NCBI RefSeq assembly: GCF_030682515.1
Contig: NZ_JAUXOD010000072.1
Location: forward strand, 1 to 40,438
Reading direction: 5' to 3'
Length of the DNA: 40,438 bases
Source of the DNA: Hoeflea sp.
GTDB lineage: Bacteria; Pseudomonadota; Alphaproteobacteria; Rhizobiales; Rhizobiaceae
Part shown: positions 25,239-33,342 of the stretch, piece after piece
Layout: the number at the start of each line of letters is the position of its first letter
How positions within the stretch are numbered: position 1 is the stretch's first letter
Notes under the pieces: model-generated
The model's database searches: none
Seen by the model: the letters and a program-made list of their open reading frames with translations, nothing else
Told to the model about the DNA's origin: nothing
Translations under genes and position numbers: made by a program

Positions 25239-25301
25239 TGGCTTGTTTGCCCGCTGTCGGTCAGCCGGCCCGCATGACTTCACCAAGTAAGAATGAGCCG
25301 C

Positions 25302-26651
25302 TCAGACCGCAAGGGAATGGCGGGCCGCGCCGGTGCCGAAATAGCCGTCGAAGGCCGAGGCCACCGAGCGCACGAAGGGCCTGCCCTTCGGCGTGATCTG
25401 GAACAGACCGCCGCTGAATTCGATCATGCCTTCGGTGTCGCAGCCTGCCAGATACTCGGCCTCGTCGAGGATGCTCTCCGCGGCGCCGCCGAATTCGTGC
25501 CGGATGGTGGCGAAGGAAAAGGCGAAATCGCACATCAGAAGCTCGATGATGCGGGCGCGGATGCGGTCCTCGGTCGACAGCTCGAAACCGCGCACGACCG
25601 GAAGCCGGCCGGCATTGACCTGGCGCTGGTACTCGCCGGTCGAGGGCTGGTTCTGGACGTAGCCCTGTGGCAACTGGCCGATGGAGGAGGCGCCCATGCC
25701 GATCAGCGCATCGGCGGTGTCGCTGGTGTAGCCCTGGAAATTGCGGCGCATGGAGCCCGATGCCGCCGCGATCGCCAGGCTGTCGGCGGGCAGGGCGAAG
25801 TGATCGATGCCGATGGCGGTGTAGCCCGCCATGGTGAGCGTCGACGCGGCGCGGTTCATCTGGGCGAATCGCTCGGTGACGTCGGGGAGGGCGGATTCGT
25901 CGATCATCTTCTGGTGCGTCTTCATCCACGGCACATGGGCGTAGCCGAAGAGCGCGATGCGGTCGGGGTTGAGCGTGAGAACCTGCTCTATGGTGCGGTC
26001 CACGGATTTGCGGGTCTGGTGCGGCAGGCCGTAGAGCACGTCGCAATTGACCGAGCGGACGCCGCGGGCGCGGACCTGCTCGACGACCTCGCGGGTCTGT
26101 TCGAAGGTCTGCAGGCGGTTGATGGCCTTCTGCACGGTCTCGTCGAAATCCTGCACGCCGATGGAGGCGCGGGTCATGCCGATGGCGGCAAGCGCGTCAT
26201 ATTTCTCGTCGGTGAGATCGTTGGGATCCATCTCGACACTGATTTCCGCATCGGCATCGAAGTGGAAGCGGCTGCGCAGCGCCTTGTCGAGGGAGATCAT
26301 GTCTTCGGGGCGCAGCATCGTCGGCGAACCGCCGCCCAGGTGCAGCGCGGTGACGCGGCAGCCGGGATCGATCAGGCCCGCCAGTGTCTCCATCTCGTTC
26401 TCGAGCGCGGCGAGATAGGTTTTCAGCGGGTCGTATTTCAGGGTCTGCTTGGTGTTGCAGCCGCAGAACCAGCACAGCCGGTCGCACCACGGGATATGGA
26501 CATAGAGCGACAGGGTCTGGCCCGGCTTGAGCTGGCGCAGCCAGCGGGCATAGACATCGCCGTCAATGCCGGCATGGAAATGCGGGGCCGTCGGATAGCT
26601 GGTGTAGCGCGGCGCCGGTCCGGCGTGCTTGCGGAGAAACTCTTTTTGCAT
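25302..26651 (-). CDS. hemN: Oxygen-independent coproporphyrinogen III oxidase HemN
   Basis: This 449-residue radical-SAM enzyme has the iron-sulfur-binding pattern CDRLCWFCGC (CxxxCxxC plus the extra Cys of HemN) after SLYVHIPW. LHLGGGSPTMLRPEDM, SVEMDPNDLT and GVQDFDETVQKAINR follow, all standard HemN blocks. It converts coproporphyrinogen III to protoporphyrinogen IX when oxygen is scarce. The start at ATG 26651 (MQKEFLRKHAGPAPRYTSYP) fits the family. The gene is divergent from fnrN, and an FNR-type box lies 55 bases upstream, so induction under low oxygen is expected. Confidence 0.96.
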   Translation of the reverse strand: MQKEFLRKHAGPAPRYTSYPTAPHFHAGIDGDVYARWLRQLKPGQTLSLYVHIPWCDRLCWFCGCNTKQTLKYDPLKTYLAALENEMETLAGLIDPGCRVTALHLGGGSPTMLRPEDMISLDKALRSRFHFDADAEISVEMDPNDLTDEKYDALAAIGMTRASIGVQDFDETVQKAINRLQTFEQTREVVEQVRARGVRSVNCDVLYGLPHQTRKSVDRTIEQVLTLNPDRIALFGYAHVPWMKTHQKMIDESALPDVTERFAQMNRAASTLTMAGYTAIGIDHFALPADSLAIAAASGSMRRNFQGYTSDTADALIGMGASSIGQLPQGYVQNQPSTGEYQRQVNAGRLPVVRGFELSTEDRIRARIIELLMCDFAFSFATIRHEFGGAAESILDEAEYLAGCDTEGMIEFSGGLFQITPKGRPFVRSVASAFDGYFGTGAARHSLAV

Positions 26652-26705
26652 GATCCAAGATCCCGTGTTCGAGATCGTACATTGCCCGGACCGTGCGCTC
26701 GCGCC

Positions 26706-26719
26706 TTGACTTTGATCAA
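26706..26719. promoter_or_regulatory. FNR/FixK-type anaerobox between hemN and fnrN
   Basis: TTGACTTTGATCAA differs from the TTGAT-N4-ATCAA consensus at one position. It lies between the divergent hemN and fnrN genes, 55 bases from the hemN start and 100 from the fnrN start. It can serve hemN activation, fnrN autoregulation, or both. Confidence 0.85.
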
Positions 26720-26818
26720 ACCCCGCTGTTCTTTGTGGCCGACTACCGATGCGCATGAACGAAGCGGCCATGCGTTGACGGCGCGGACGGGTGTTTCCCC
26801 TGCGGGATCGAGGGACTG

Positions 26819-27544
26819 ATGGACGAGCACCGCAAAGACATCCACAATTCCGAGCTTCCCATTCTATGCCGCGCCTGCGAAGCGCGTCACCGCGGCGTCT
26901 GCGGCGCCCTGTCCCCCAGCCAGCTCATCAGTCTCAACAAGCAGTCCACCCGCAAACATGTGGAATCCGGCTCGGAACTGATCGGGGAAAGCCAGGAATC
27001 CAACAGCTATGCGAACATCATCGCCGGCGTGGTGAAGCTCACGAAGATGATGGCCGACGGGCGCCAGCAGATCGTCGGCCTGCAGTTCGCGCCGGATTTC
27101 CTTGGCCGGCCGTTCCGCTCCGACAGCGGAATCACCGCCGATGCCGCCACCGACGTCAATGTCTGCAGCTTTCCCAAGACGGTGATAGACCGGATGATCA
27201 GGGAGACGCCGGAACTCGAGCACAAGCTCCTGGAGCAGACGCTCAAGGAGCTCGACGAGGCGCGCGACTGGATGCTGACGCTCGGGCGCAAGACCGCGTC
27301 CGAAAAGGTGGCGAGTTTCCTCTACCTCATCGCCACCCACATCAATCCCGAATCGGAGGCCGATTCGGCCAGTTTCGAACTGCCGCTGACCCGGTCCGAC
27401 ATCGCCGATTTCCTGGGCCTCACCATCGAGACGGTGAGCCGGCAGATGACCAAGCTGCGCAAGGACGGCGTCGTCCTGATCCGCAACAACCGTCACATGG
27501 AAGTGCCCGATCTCGGCAAGCTCGCGGAGCGGGCGTCGCAGTAG
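26819..27544 (+). CDS. fnrN: FnrN/FnrL-type oxygen-responsive Crp/Fnr regulator
   Basis: This 241-residue Crp/Fnr protein has the N-terminal cysteines Cys17, Cys20 and Cys28 (PILCRACEARHRGVCGAL) and Cys116 (VNVCSF), the four ligands of an oxygen-labile 4Fe-4S cluster. The cAMP-receptor-like barrel covers about residues 30-150. The helix-turn-helix is SDIADFLGLTIETVSRQMTK near residues 187-206, with the E..SR recognition residues of FNR. It activates genes for microaerobic life such as hemN. GAGGGA precedes the start. The FNR box in the divergent spacer suggests autoregulation. Confidence 0.95.
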   Translation: MDEHRKDIHNSELPILCRACEARHRGVCGALSPSQLISLNKQSTRKHVESGSELIGESQESNSYANIIAGVVKLTKMMADGRQQIVGLQFAPDFLGRPFRSDSGITADAATDVNVCSFPKTVIDRMIRETPELEHKLLEQTLKELDEARDWMLTLGRKTASEKVASFLYLIATHINPESEADSASFELPLTRSDIADFLGLTIETVSRQMTKLRKDGVVLIRNNRHMEVPDLGKLAERASQ

Positions 27545-27865
27545 GGCGGTTTCCGCCAACCCCGGCCACTTGTCCTCCCCGGTCCGGCGGCACTGTCCCG
27601 CCGATGGCGGCCAGTGCCACAGGTCCACCGCGACGCGGTCTCCGGACCCGTACGGATCGTTGAAAGACGCGGTCCATTTATCTTCAAATCGCTTGTTCTG
27701 GATCCGGACAACAGCGTCCATATTCCCGCGCCGTTGCATAATTACGCTTGAATATGAAGCAGTATAGCTTCAGGTTGATGCAGGAAGGCGGAGGCAGCTT
27801 AATGGCGAATTATAGCCTTTGCGGCCGAGCCGATCCTTGCAGGGACTGAGAGCGAGAGAGTTGGG
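27545..27865. other. Intergenic region between fnrN and the PAS protein
   Basis: These 321 bases have no convincing gene. The first half is GC-rich. The second half becomes AT-rich (about 27735-27825) and contains a small GAAGC/GCTTC hairpin near 27760 and a TTATAG near 27818. A promoter for the downstream gene is likely here, but I cannot choose hexamers with confidence. Confidence 0.5.
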
Positions 27866-28570
27866 GTGTCGATGCTGTCTGGATTGATCCAACAGTTTGA
27901 ACGACTTGCGAATGATCTGGTTGTCGCGGCCTCGCATGAGAATGAAGCCGAGGTCGGCCGGATCGATGCCCGGATCCAGGGCCTGACCGATCGCCTGTTC
28001 CGCATCCGTGCGCGCAGCCGCAGCGAGATCCTGGCCCAGATCGGGTTTTTCAAGCGGCTTGCCCAGAAGAACTGGGAGGATGGCAGCAGCGTCACGCGCT
28101 ACACCGACGCGATGACGTCGCTGTTCGAGCGCTACATGGATCCGGGTGTCGGGCTGAAGCCGGAGGCGGCGAGGCTGGCGCCGGTTCCGGTCCAGGACGG
28201 CTATGATCCCTCGGTGCACGAGCTGGCGCTCGATTGCCTGCAGGAACGGGTGGCGATCATCGGGCTGGATTATCGCTACATCTACTGCAACAAGCGCAAT
28301 GCCGAGTTTCACCGGACGTTGCCCTCCGAGTTCATCGGCAGGCCGCTGTTCGATTTCATCGACATGGAGCGGTTTCAGACCCGGGCCAAGCCCAATCTCG
28401 ACCGGTGTTTTGCCGGAGCCTGTCTTTCCTACGATTACGAGGTGGCCGATCCCTCCGGCCGGATGATCGAGGTCAATTGCCGGATGACGCCCTTTACCGG
28501 CGCGGATGGAAGCACTGTCGGCGCCATGCTGGTCATGACAACCCACCCGATCTACGCCCATGCGAGCTGA
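27866..28570 (+). CDS. PAS-domain protein without recognisable output domain
   Basis: This protein of about 234 residues has a helical, basic N-terminal region (residues 1-110, with IDARIQGLTDRLFRIRARSR). One PAS fold at about residues 115-230 follows (VAIIGLDYRYIYCNKRNAEF, then GRPLFDFIDMERF and VNCRMTPFTGADGSTVGAMLVM). No kinase, GGDEF, EAL or DNA-binding domain follows, so it may be an orphan sensor that signals by protein contact. The start may be GTG 27866, spaced well from GAGAGAG, or ATG 27872. It stands alone between fnrN and ETF-QO. The nature of any cofactor is unknown. Confidence 0.8.
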   Translation: MSMLSGLIQQFERLANDLVVAASHENEAEVGRIDARIQGLTDRLFRIRARSRSEILAQIGFFKRLAQKNWEDGSSVTRYTDAMTSLFERYMDPGVGLKPEAARLAPVPVQDGYDPSVHELALDCLQERVAIIGLDYRYIYCNKRNAEFHRTLPSEFIGRPLFDFIDMERFQTRAKPNLDRCFAGACLSYDYEVADPSGRMIEVNCRMTPFTGADGSTVGAMLVMTTHPIYAHAS

Positions 28571-28989
28571 GGCGCCCGGTCGCAGCTGAGGCTGTCGCGG
28601 CCGGCAGCCCCTGCCATCCCGACCACCGGAAACACACCTCTCGGATTGCGCTCTGCGCGCTTCTGGCCCGAACCCTTCAGGATCCGTCAATCCTGCCGGG
28701 CAGAGCTTCCGCTGGCCCCCGCGCCGCGCGCGATACGGCGCATGAAACCCCGGCTCCAAATATTGACGTTTACGTGAACGTCAATATTTGATATGTGACA
28801 AATCCGGACATGGCGAATTCCGGCTCGACTTCGCGCGAGTGATTTGCCAAGACAGGATGAACCGGCTGCAAGGCCAATTGGTGCGCCCGGACCGCGAAAA
28901 CAGGGATCCAGCCTGCGCGGATGCGCACCGATCCGGTGGTGGAGTAGCCTGGCGCGCCAGGCAGGGACCGGCGCCGGGCTGATGGAGAG
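28571..28989. other. Intergenic region upstream of ETF-QO
   Basis: These 419 bases have no supported gene. The notable content is the 34-base palindrome at 28757-28790. The remainder to the ETF-QO start would be a leader of roughly 200 bases without obvious structure. Confidence 0.6.
28757..28794 (+). promoter_or_regulatory. Palindromic operator/promoter upstream of ETF-QO, MerR (LiuR)-like
   Basis: CAAATATTGACGTT and AACGTCAATATTTG form a perfect 14-bp inverted repeat around TACGTG. Within it, ACGT occurs three times at 6-base intervals (ACGT-TT-ACGT-GA-ACGT). A possible promoter has -35 TTGACG (28764-28769) and -10 TGATAT (28789-28794) with a 19-base spacer, the long spacing typical of MerR-family control. 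ACGT-rich sites of this kind are known for LiuR-type regulators of branched-chain amino acid and acyl-CoA catabolism, to which ETF-QO belongs functionally. The regulator assignment is inference. Confidence 0.6.
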
Positions 28990-29001
28990 ATGAGGGATTC
29001 A

Positions 29002-30660
29002 ATGACTGAAGAGCTTGCCGAACGCGAAAGCATGGAATTCGATGTTGTCATCGTCGGCGCCGGACCGGCCGGGCTTTCCGCGGCGATACGGCTCAAGCAG
29101 ATCAATCCGGAGCTGACGGTGGTCGTGCTCGAGAAGGGCGGCGAGGTTGGCGCCCACATTCTCTCGGGCGCCGTGGTCGATCCGATCGGCATCGACAAGC
29201 TCATTCCCGACTGGCGCGACGATCCCGATCATCCGTTCAAGACGCCGGTCACCGTCGACCAGTTCCTGGTGCTGGGACCGGCAGGATCGATGACACTGCC
29301 CAATTTCCTGATGCCGCCGCTCATGAACAATCACGGCAACTTCATCGTCTCGCTCTCCAATGTCGCCAAGTGGATGGCCGCGCGCGCCGAGGCGCTGGGC
29401 GTGGAGATCTATCCCGGCTTCGCCGCCACCGAGGTGCTCACCAATGACGAGGGTGCGGTGATCGGCGTTGCCACCGGCGACATGGGCATCGAGCGCAGCG
29501 GCGAGCCCGGGCCAAGCTATGCCCGCGGCATGGCGCTCCTGGGCAAATACGTGCTGTTCGGCGAGGGCGTGCGCGGCTCGCTCGCCAAGCAGCTGATCGC
29601 GACCTACAAGCTCGACCAGGGCCGCGAACCGCAGAAATACGGCATCGGCCTCAAGGAACTCTGGCAGGTCAAGCCCGAGCATCACCGCCCGGGCCTGGTT
29701 CAGCACTCGTTCGGCTGGCCGCTTGGCGTCAAGACCGGTGGCGGCTCGTTCCTCTATCATCTGGAGGACAACCAGGTGGCCGTGGGCTTCGTCGTCCACC
29801 TCAACTACAAGAACCCCTATCTGTCGCCGTTCGAGGAATTCCAGCGCTTCAAGACCCATCCGTCGATCGCGCCCCTGTTCGAGGGCGGCAAGCGGATCGG
29901 CTACGGCGCGCGCGCGATTTCCGAAGGCGGCTGGCAGTCCGTGCCGCAACTGGCCTTCCCGGGCGGCGCGCTGATCGGCTGCTCGGCCGGCTTCGTCAAT
30001 GTCGCCCGCATCAAGGGCTCGCACAATGCGATGCTGTCGGGGATTCTCGCCGCCGAGCATGCGGCCGAAGCCATCGCGGCAGGCCGGGCGCAGGATGCGC
30101 TCGAGAGCTATGATGCCGCCTGGCGCAGCTCCGAGATCGGCGCGGATCTCAAGAAGGTCCGCAACGTCAAGCCGCTGTGGTCCAAGCTCGGCACCATCGG
30201 CGGCGTGGCGCTCGGCGGTCTCGACATGTGGCTCAACACGCTCTTCGGGGTCTCGCCCTTCGGCACGATGTCGCACGGCAAGACCGACCATGCTTCGCTC
30301 GAGCCCGCTTCAAAGCACAAGAAGATCGACTACCCCAGGCCCGACGGCGTGCTCACCTTCGACCGGCTCTCCTCAGTGTTCCTGTCCAACACCAACCACG
30401 AGGAAGACCAGCCGGTGCACCTCAAGGTGAAGGACCTCGCGCTGCAGAAGAGCTCCGAGCTCGACGTCTTTGCCGGACCGTCGACCCGCTACTGCCCGGC
30501 AGGCGTCTACGAATGGGTCGAGACCGATGGTGTGCCCACCTTCGTCATCAACGCCCAGAACTGCGTCCACTGCAAGACCTGCGATATCAAGGACCCCAAC
30601 CAGAACATCAACTGGGTCCCGCCCCAGGGCGGCGAGGGGCCGGTGTATACGAATATGTGA
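29002..30660 (+). CDS. Electron transfer flavoprotein-ubiquinone oxidoreductase (ETF-QO)
   Basis: This protein of about 552 residues takes electrons from ETF, reduced by acyl-CoA and other dehydrogenases, to ubiquinone at the inner membrane. The FAD-binding VVIVGAGPAGLSAAIRL is at about residues 15-31, and GYGARAISEGGWQSVPQL is typical of the family. The C-terminal 4Fe-4S ligands are in STRYCPAGVYEW and NAQNCVHCKTCDIKDP, followed by NINWVPPQGGEGP. I prefer ATG 29002, with GAGGGA five bases upstream; an ATG at 28990 adds four residues. It is monocistronic, with a palindromic operator about 210 bases upstream. Confidence 0.97.
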   Translation: MTEELAERESMEFDVVIVGAGPAGLSAAIRLKQINPELTVVVLEKGGEVGAHILSGAVVDPIGIDKLIPDWRDDPDHPFKTPVTVDQFLVLGPAGSMTLPNFLMPPLMNNHGNFIVSLSNVAKWMAARAEALGVEIYPGFAATEVLTNDEGAVIGVATGDMGIERSGEPGPSYARGMALLGKYVLFGEGVRGSLAKQLIATYKLDQGREPQKYGIGLKELWQVKPEHHRPGLVQHSFGWPLGVKTGGGSFLYHLEDNQVAVGFVVHLNYKNPYLSPFEEFQRFKTHPSIAPLFEGGKRIGYGARAISEGGWQSVPQLAFPGGALIGCSAGFVNVARIKGSHNAMLSGILAAEHAAEAIAAGRAQDALESYDAAWRSSEIGADLKKVRNVKPLWSKLGTIGGVALGGLDMWLNTLFGVSPFGTMSHGKTDHASLEPASKHKKIDYPRPDGVLTFDRLSSVFLSNTNHEEDQPVHLKVKDLALQKSSELDVFAGPSTRYCPAGVYEWVETDGVPTFVINAQNCVHCKTCDIKDPNQNINWVPPQGGEGPVYTNM

Positions 30661-30783
30661 GGTGGGGGCACGGCGCGCGGACGCCGCACCTTGTGGTGCC
30701 TGCTTTGAGAAACCGCAGGTCTGAAAGCTGAAGTGCTCCGCTTCGCGCCCTCGTGGGATCTTCGGCTTTCACGGCCGATGGTT

Positions 30784-30808
30784 GCTCGCGGACCGGAGCG
30801 GCTGTTTG
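30784..30808. repeat. Direct repeat copy 1 flanking the yaeQ/transposase-remnant segment
   Basis: About 25 bases containing CGGAGCGGCTGTT are nearly identical to 31931-31956 (about 22 of 26 aligned positions). The two copies have the same orientation and bracket yaeQ and the transposase remnant. Confidence 0.5.
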
Positions 30809-30921
30809 CGTAAGCTCTGACGCTGCGGCGCAGCTTCTTGAATGCGGGCAGTGGTGAGCCACATCCTATTATGTTGGGCACAACCGAGCAACTTAAGCCA
30901 CTTTTGCGCCAGACCCGTATG

Positions 30922-31467
30922 TTATGCGGCACTCTTCCAATTCAGTGGGGTCACGTAAACGATGCTATCGCCAACACTGACCATCACATCGCCGTCCTGA
31001 ATATTGACCTGAAGCTTCATCACGCGGCTTGCCAGTTTTGCCATTTCCCTCGTGTCTTTCTCGGAGAAATTGCTCACTTGGAGATTGTCAAAGCGGGAGA
31101 CGCTGTTTTCCATCTTGTCCCACCACATCTCGGCCGTCCTGCCGCCGTAGGGATAGACGATCACCTTCTTGGCTTTGCCACAGGATTGCCGCATCACTTT
31201 CTCGCTGGGAAGCCCAAGGGCCACCCAGACATCAAGTTCGCCGGTCAGGCTCTTCTGCCAGATGTCTGGCTCGTCGTCGGTCGAAAGGCCCTTGGTCATT
31301 TCGAGATGCTCATGGGCATTGAGCGCAAACGCCAAAATGCGCACCATCAGCCGTTCATCCGTCTCGGAAGGGTGTTTGGCAACGGTCAGCTTATGGGTGC
31401 CGTAATAGTGACGATCCATGTCCGAGACTGAAAGTTCGACTTTGTAGATAGTGGCATTTTGCGCCAT
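30922..31467 (-). CDS. yaeQ: YaeQ family protein
   Basis: This 181-residue protein is a typical YaeQ: ATIYKVELSVSDMDRHYYGTHKLTVAKHPSETDERL at the N-terminus, then GLSTDDEPDIWQKSLTGEL and VIVYPYGGRTAEMWWDKM. YaeQ proteins adopt a PD-(D/E)XK nuclease-like fold, and some have been connected to suppression of RfaH defects; the biochemical role is not established. Base composition is visibly less GC-rich than the flanking genes. It converges on ETF-QO. The weak GCACC/GGTGC hairpin at about 30685-30698 might terminate one or both transcripts. Confidence 0.93.
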   Translation of the reverse strand: MAQNATIYKVELSVSDMDRHYYGTHKLTVAKHPSETDERLMVRILAFALNAHEHLEMTKGLSTDDEPDIWQKSLTGELDVWVALGLPSEKVMRQSCGKAKKVIVYPYGGRTAEMWWDKMENSVSRFDNLQVSNFSEKDTREMAKLASRVMKLQVNIQDGDVMVSVGDSIVYVTPLNWKSAA

Positions 31468-31719
31468 GAGATGTCCCGGAATATCAAAGATCAGGATGCT
31501 TACTGCGTCTTATGACATTGTGAAAGCAGATAAAAAACCCACAGATAAGGGAGGCGACGAGGTGTCAGCAAGGTGTGTGACCTGACGTCGTATAGTGGGT
31601 GGTCCTTTACCAGGCCGACGCCTTCACGCTGGCGTTTGAGCCAGCGTTAAACATTGCCGATGGCCTCTGCACTGGCGTTACGCGGTTGAGGCAGGGCAAC
31701 TCGCAAACCCTTCATCGCG

Positions 31720-31835
31720 CCAGAGCGGGTTTCCCGATCGGTCATAGTCGAAGCGTCAAAGGTGGGGACAATGGGCGTTCCATCGACCCGGGCGGGTATG
31801 ATGCGGGGACAAAGATCAAGGCAAGAAACGGCCCG
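31720..31835 (+). pseudogene. Fragment of an IS5-family-like transposase
   Basis: A plus-strand frame here reads HSRSVKGGDNGRSIDPGGYD and then AGTKIKARNG, matching the IS5-type transposase block usually written DSQSVKTT..GG.RGYDAGKKIKGRKRH. Upstream and downstream the similarity stops, with a likely frameshift after KIKAR, and no terminal inverted repeats are evident. I call it a decayed insertion sequence remnant. The match is short, so the call is moderate. Confidence 0.5.
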
Positions 31836-31930
31836 ATGCGGACCTTGGCCTCGCCATCACGATGCTGCGCTGTGGCCCACCAGAAGGGACATTAGCTGCG
31901 GCTGCGCGATAGCGGCACGGCGCAAGGTAT

Positions 31931-31956
31931 GCTCGGCGGTACGGAGCGGCTGTTCG
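31931..31956. repeat. Direct repeat copy 2
   Basis: Nearly identical to 30784-30808, sharing CGGAGCGGCTGTT and the GCTCG-rich sequence before it. It ends one base before the stop codon of the peptidase gene. Confidence 0.5.
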
Positions 31957-31957
31957 T

Positions 31958-33139
31958 CTAGGTGTCCAGACTGTCAAGAAACTCGCGGTAGAACCGATCC
32001 AGCGTTTCGGCATCGTCCGAATTCGCGACCCAGATCCGGTCCAGTTGCAGTGTTCCGGCTGGGACAATTCTCTCCGCGATCTCGGCCGGAGTGGTGTTGT
32101 CGATACGCCCACCGGCCCAATCATGAAAGGCTGAAGAGTATCGAACGACCGCTCCGCTGGACAACAGGTCGATTGTTCCCCCTTCCGCAAAGAATGTCAG
32201 CCCGTCCCCCATCTCTTCCCCGATAAGTGCGAGCCGTTCTCCCAGACGGTGTTTCAAGAGGGCGGCGAAGACGATCGCGGCAGAGAAGGTGAATTTGTCG
32301 ACAAGCAAACCGACCCGCCGATCTTTCGCGCCCTCCGAGATCGCGTCGATCAAAGGCATGGTCCGAAGAAAGTCGCCACCTGTATTTCCGCGAACGTCAA
32401 TAAGCAGGGAAATGCCCGGGCGTGATCTTACGAGTTCCGTCGCCTCGGAAACCGCATCCGAAAGTGCAGTTTCACCGGGATCGAAGAAGCTTGGAAGGAC
32501 CAACAGTAGTCCGCGTTGGCCGAAGTCCTTGATCGTCAGAAAGGACTTGGGAGACCAGGATGCGTCGGCTTTTCCATGCTCGTTGCGTGGGTAGAACGTC
32601 GAGCCGGGAACCCCATTGGCAGTGTCAAGAAGCAGTTCGCTGATCTGCCCCGTCTCATTCCGTATCCGGTATTCGATTGTGTCGCCGCCTGAAGACACTC
32701 CCAGGCATCGCAATGCACTTGGCCATACGAAAAGGATCGCCCCGATAACGCGCTTTCGTTGCCGCGTCCCCGCCAGAAATTCCTCTGCTGCGACTTCGAT
32801 TTCGCCTACGGGAACACTATTGATGGATATCAATTCGCCCCCAATCGCCTCAGAGAAACCTGACATGCTGTCGAGCAGGCGTACCGCGGTGCCGATGGTT
32901 GCGAATCTTAAAGGGATAACCGAGATGGCGCCGTTTGGGATCAGACGTGTATGCCCGTTCCCCGGAAGTGCGAGAAGGCGCATCAGGGAAAGCAGGAATT
33001 CGTCTTTCGAGTTCGCGAGTGCATTCTGCCGGGCTTCGTTGATGTGACGATCCATCTCCTCGCGCCCGATCAATCGGAAGCTGGGATCGGTCGGCAGGAC
33101 CGTTGTCACTATCTGCATTAGGTCTTGGATCATCGACAT
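31958..33139 (-). CDS. S41 (C-terminal processing protease)-like protein
   Basis: This 393-residue protein is relatively low in GC. The S41 core is in the second half: LLIDVRGNTGGDFLRTMPLI (matching DLRGNGGG), then VGLLVDKFTFSAAIVFAALL, where the catalytic Ser is expected in TFSAA, and LALIGEEMGDGLTFFAEGG (matching LIGE.TGG). The N-terminal half resembles the helper region of tricorn-like and interphotoreceptor-retinoid-binding-like S41 proteins. It has no signal peptide, so a cytoplasmic location is likely, unlike periplasmic CtpA. ATG 33139 and ATG 33133 are both possible, each with a weak ribosome binding site. The substrate is unknown. Confidence 0.78.
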   Translation of the reverse strand: MSMIQDLMQIVTTVLPTDPSFRLIGREEMDRHINEARQNALANSKDEFLLSLMRLLALPGNGHTRLIPNGAISVIPLRFATIGTAVRLLDSMSGFSEAIGGELISINSVPVGEIEVAAEEFLAGTRQRKRVIGAILFVWPSALRCLGVSSGGDTIEYRIRNETGQISELLLDTANGVPGSTFYPRNEHGKADASWSPKSFLTIKDFGQRGLLLVLPSFFDPGETALSDAVSEATELVRSRPGISLLIDVRGNTGGDFLRTMPLIDAISEGAKDRRVGLLVDKFTFSAAIVFAALLKHRLGERLALIGEEMGDGLTFFAEGGTIDLLSSGAVVRYSSAFHDWAGGRIDNTTPAEIAERIVPAGTLQLDRIWVANSDDAETLDRFYREFLDSLDT

Positions 33140-33342
33140 GCGTCAATGTAATCTCATGCGTGCCGCAATGTCCAAGATGTCCCGTAGCGCCGACATCTAT
33201 ACACAGCGTAGCAAACGTCCTCTTCCCGCCCATTTCCGCCGTTCATGGAAAACCCAGTCGCCCCGCCTGCACCGCGGACCAACCCCCTTTGCGGACTTGG
33301 CCTTGAGAAAACGCGGGATCCTCGGATCCGCCTCCACACTCC

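Larger units (their letters stand above)
31468..31957. other. Intergenic, low-GC region with no intact gene
   Basis: About 490 bases separate yaeQ from the S41-like peptidase gene. They hold the transposase fragment and the second copy of a short direct repeat. The first 130 bases, rich in A/T, probably hold the yaeQ promoter on the minus strand. Confidence 0.6.

Noticed and set aside
30685-30698. GCACC/GGTGC hairpin as a strong terminator of ETF-QO
   Set aside because: The stem is only five base pairs and is not followed by a T run; termination here is uncertain.
31599-31895. Intact 98-codon plus-strand gene
   Set aside because: Only a short central part resembles a transposase; the ends are unrelated and there is no ribosome binding site, so I treat it as a remnant.
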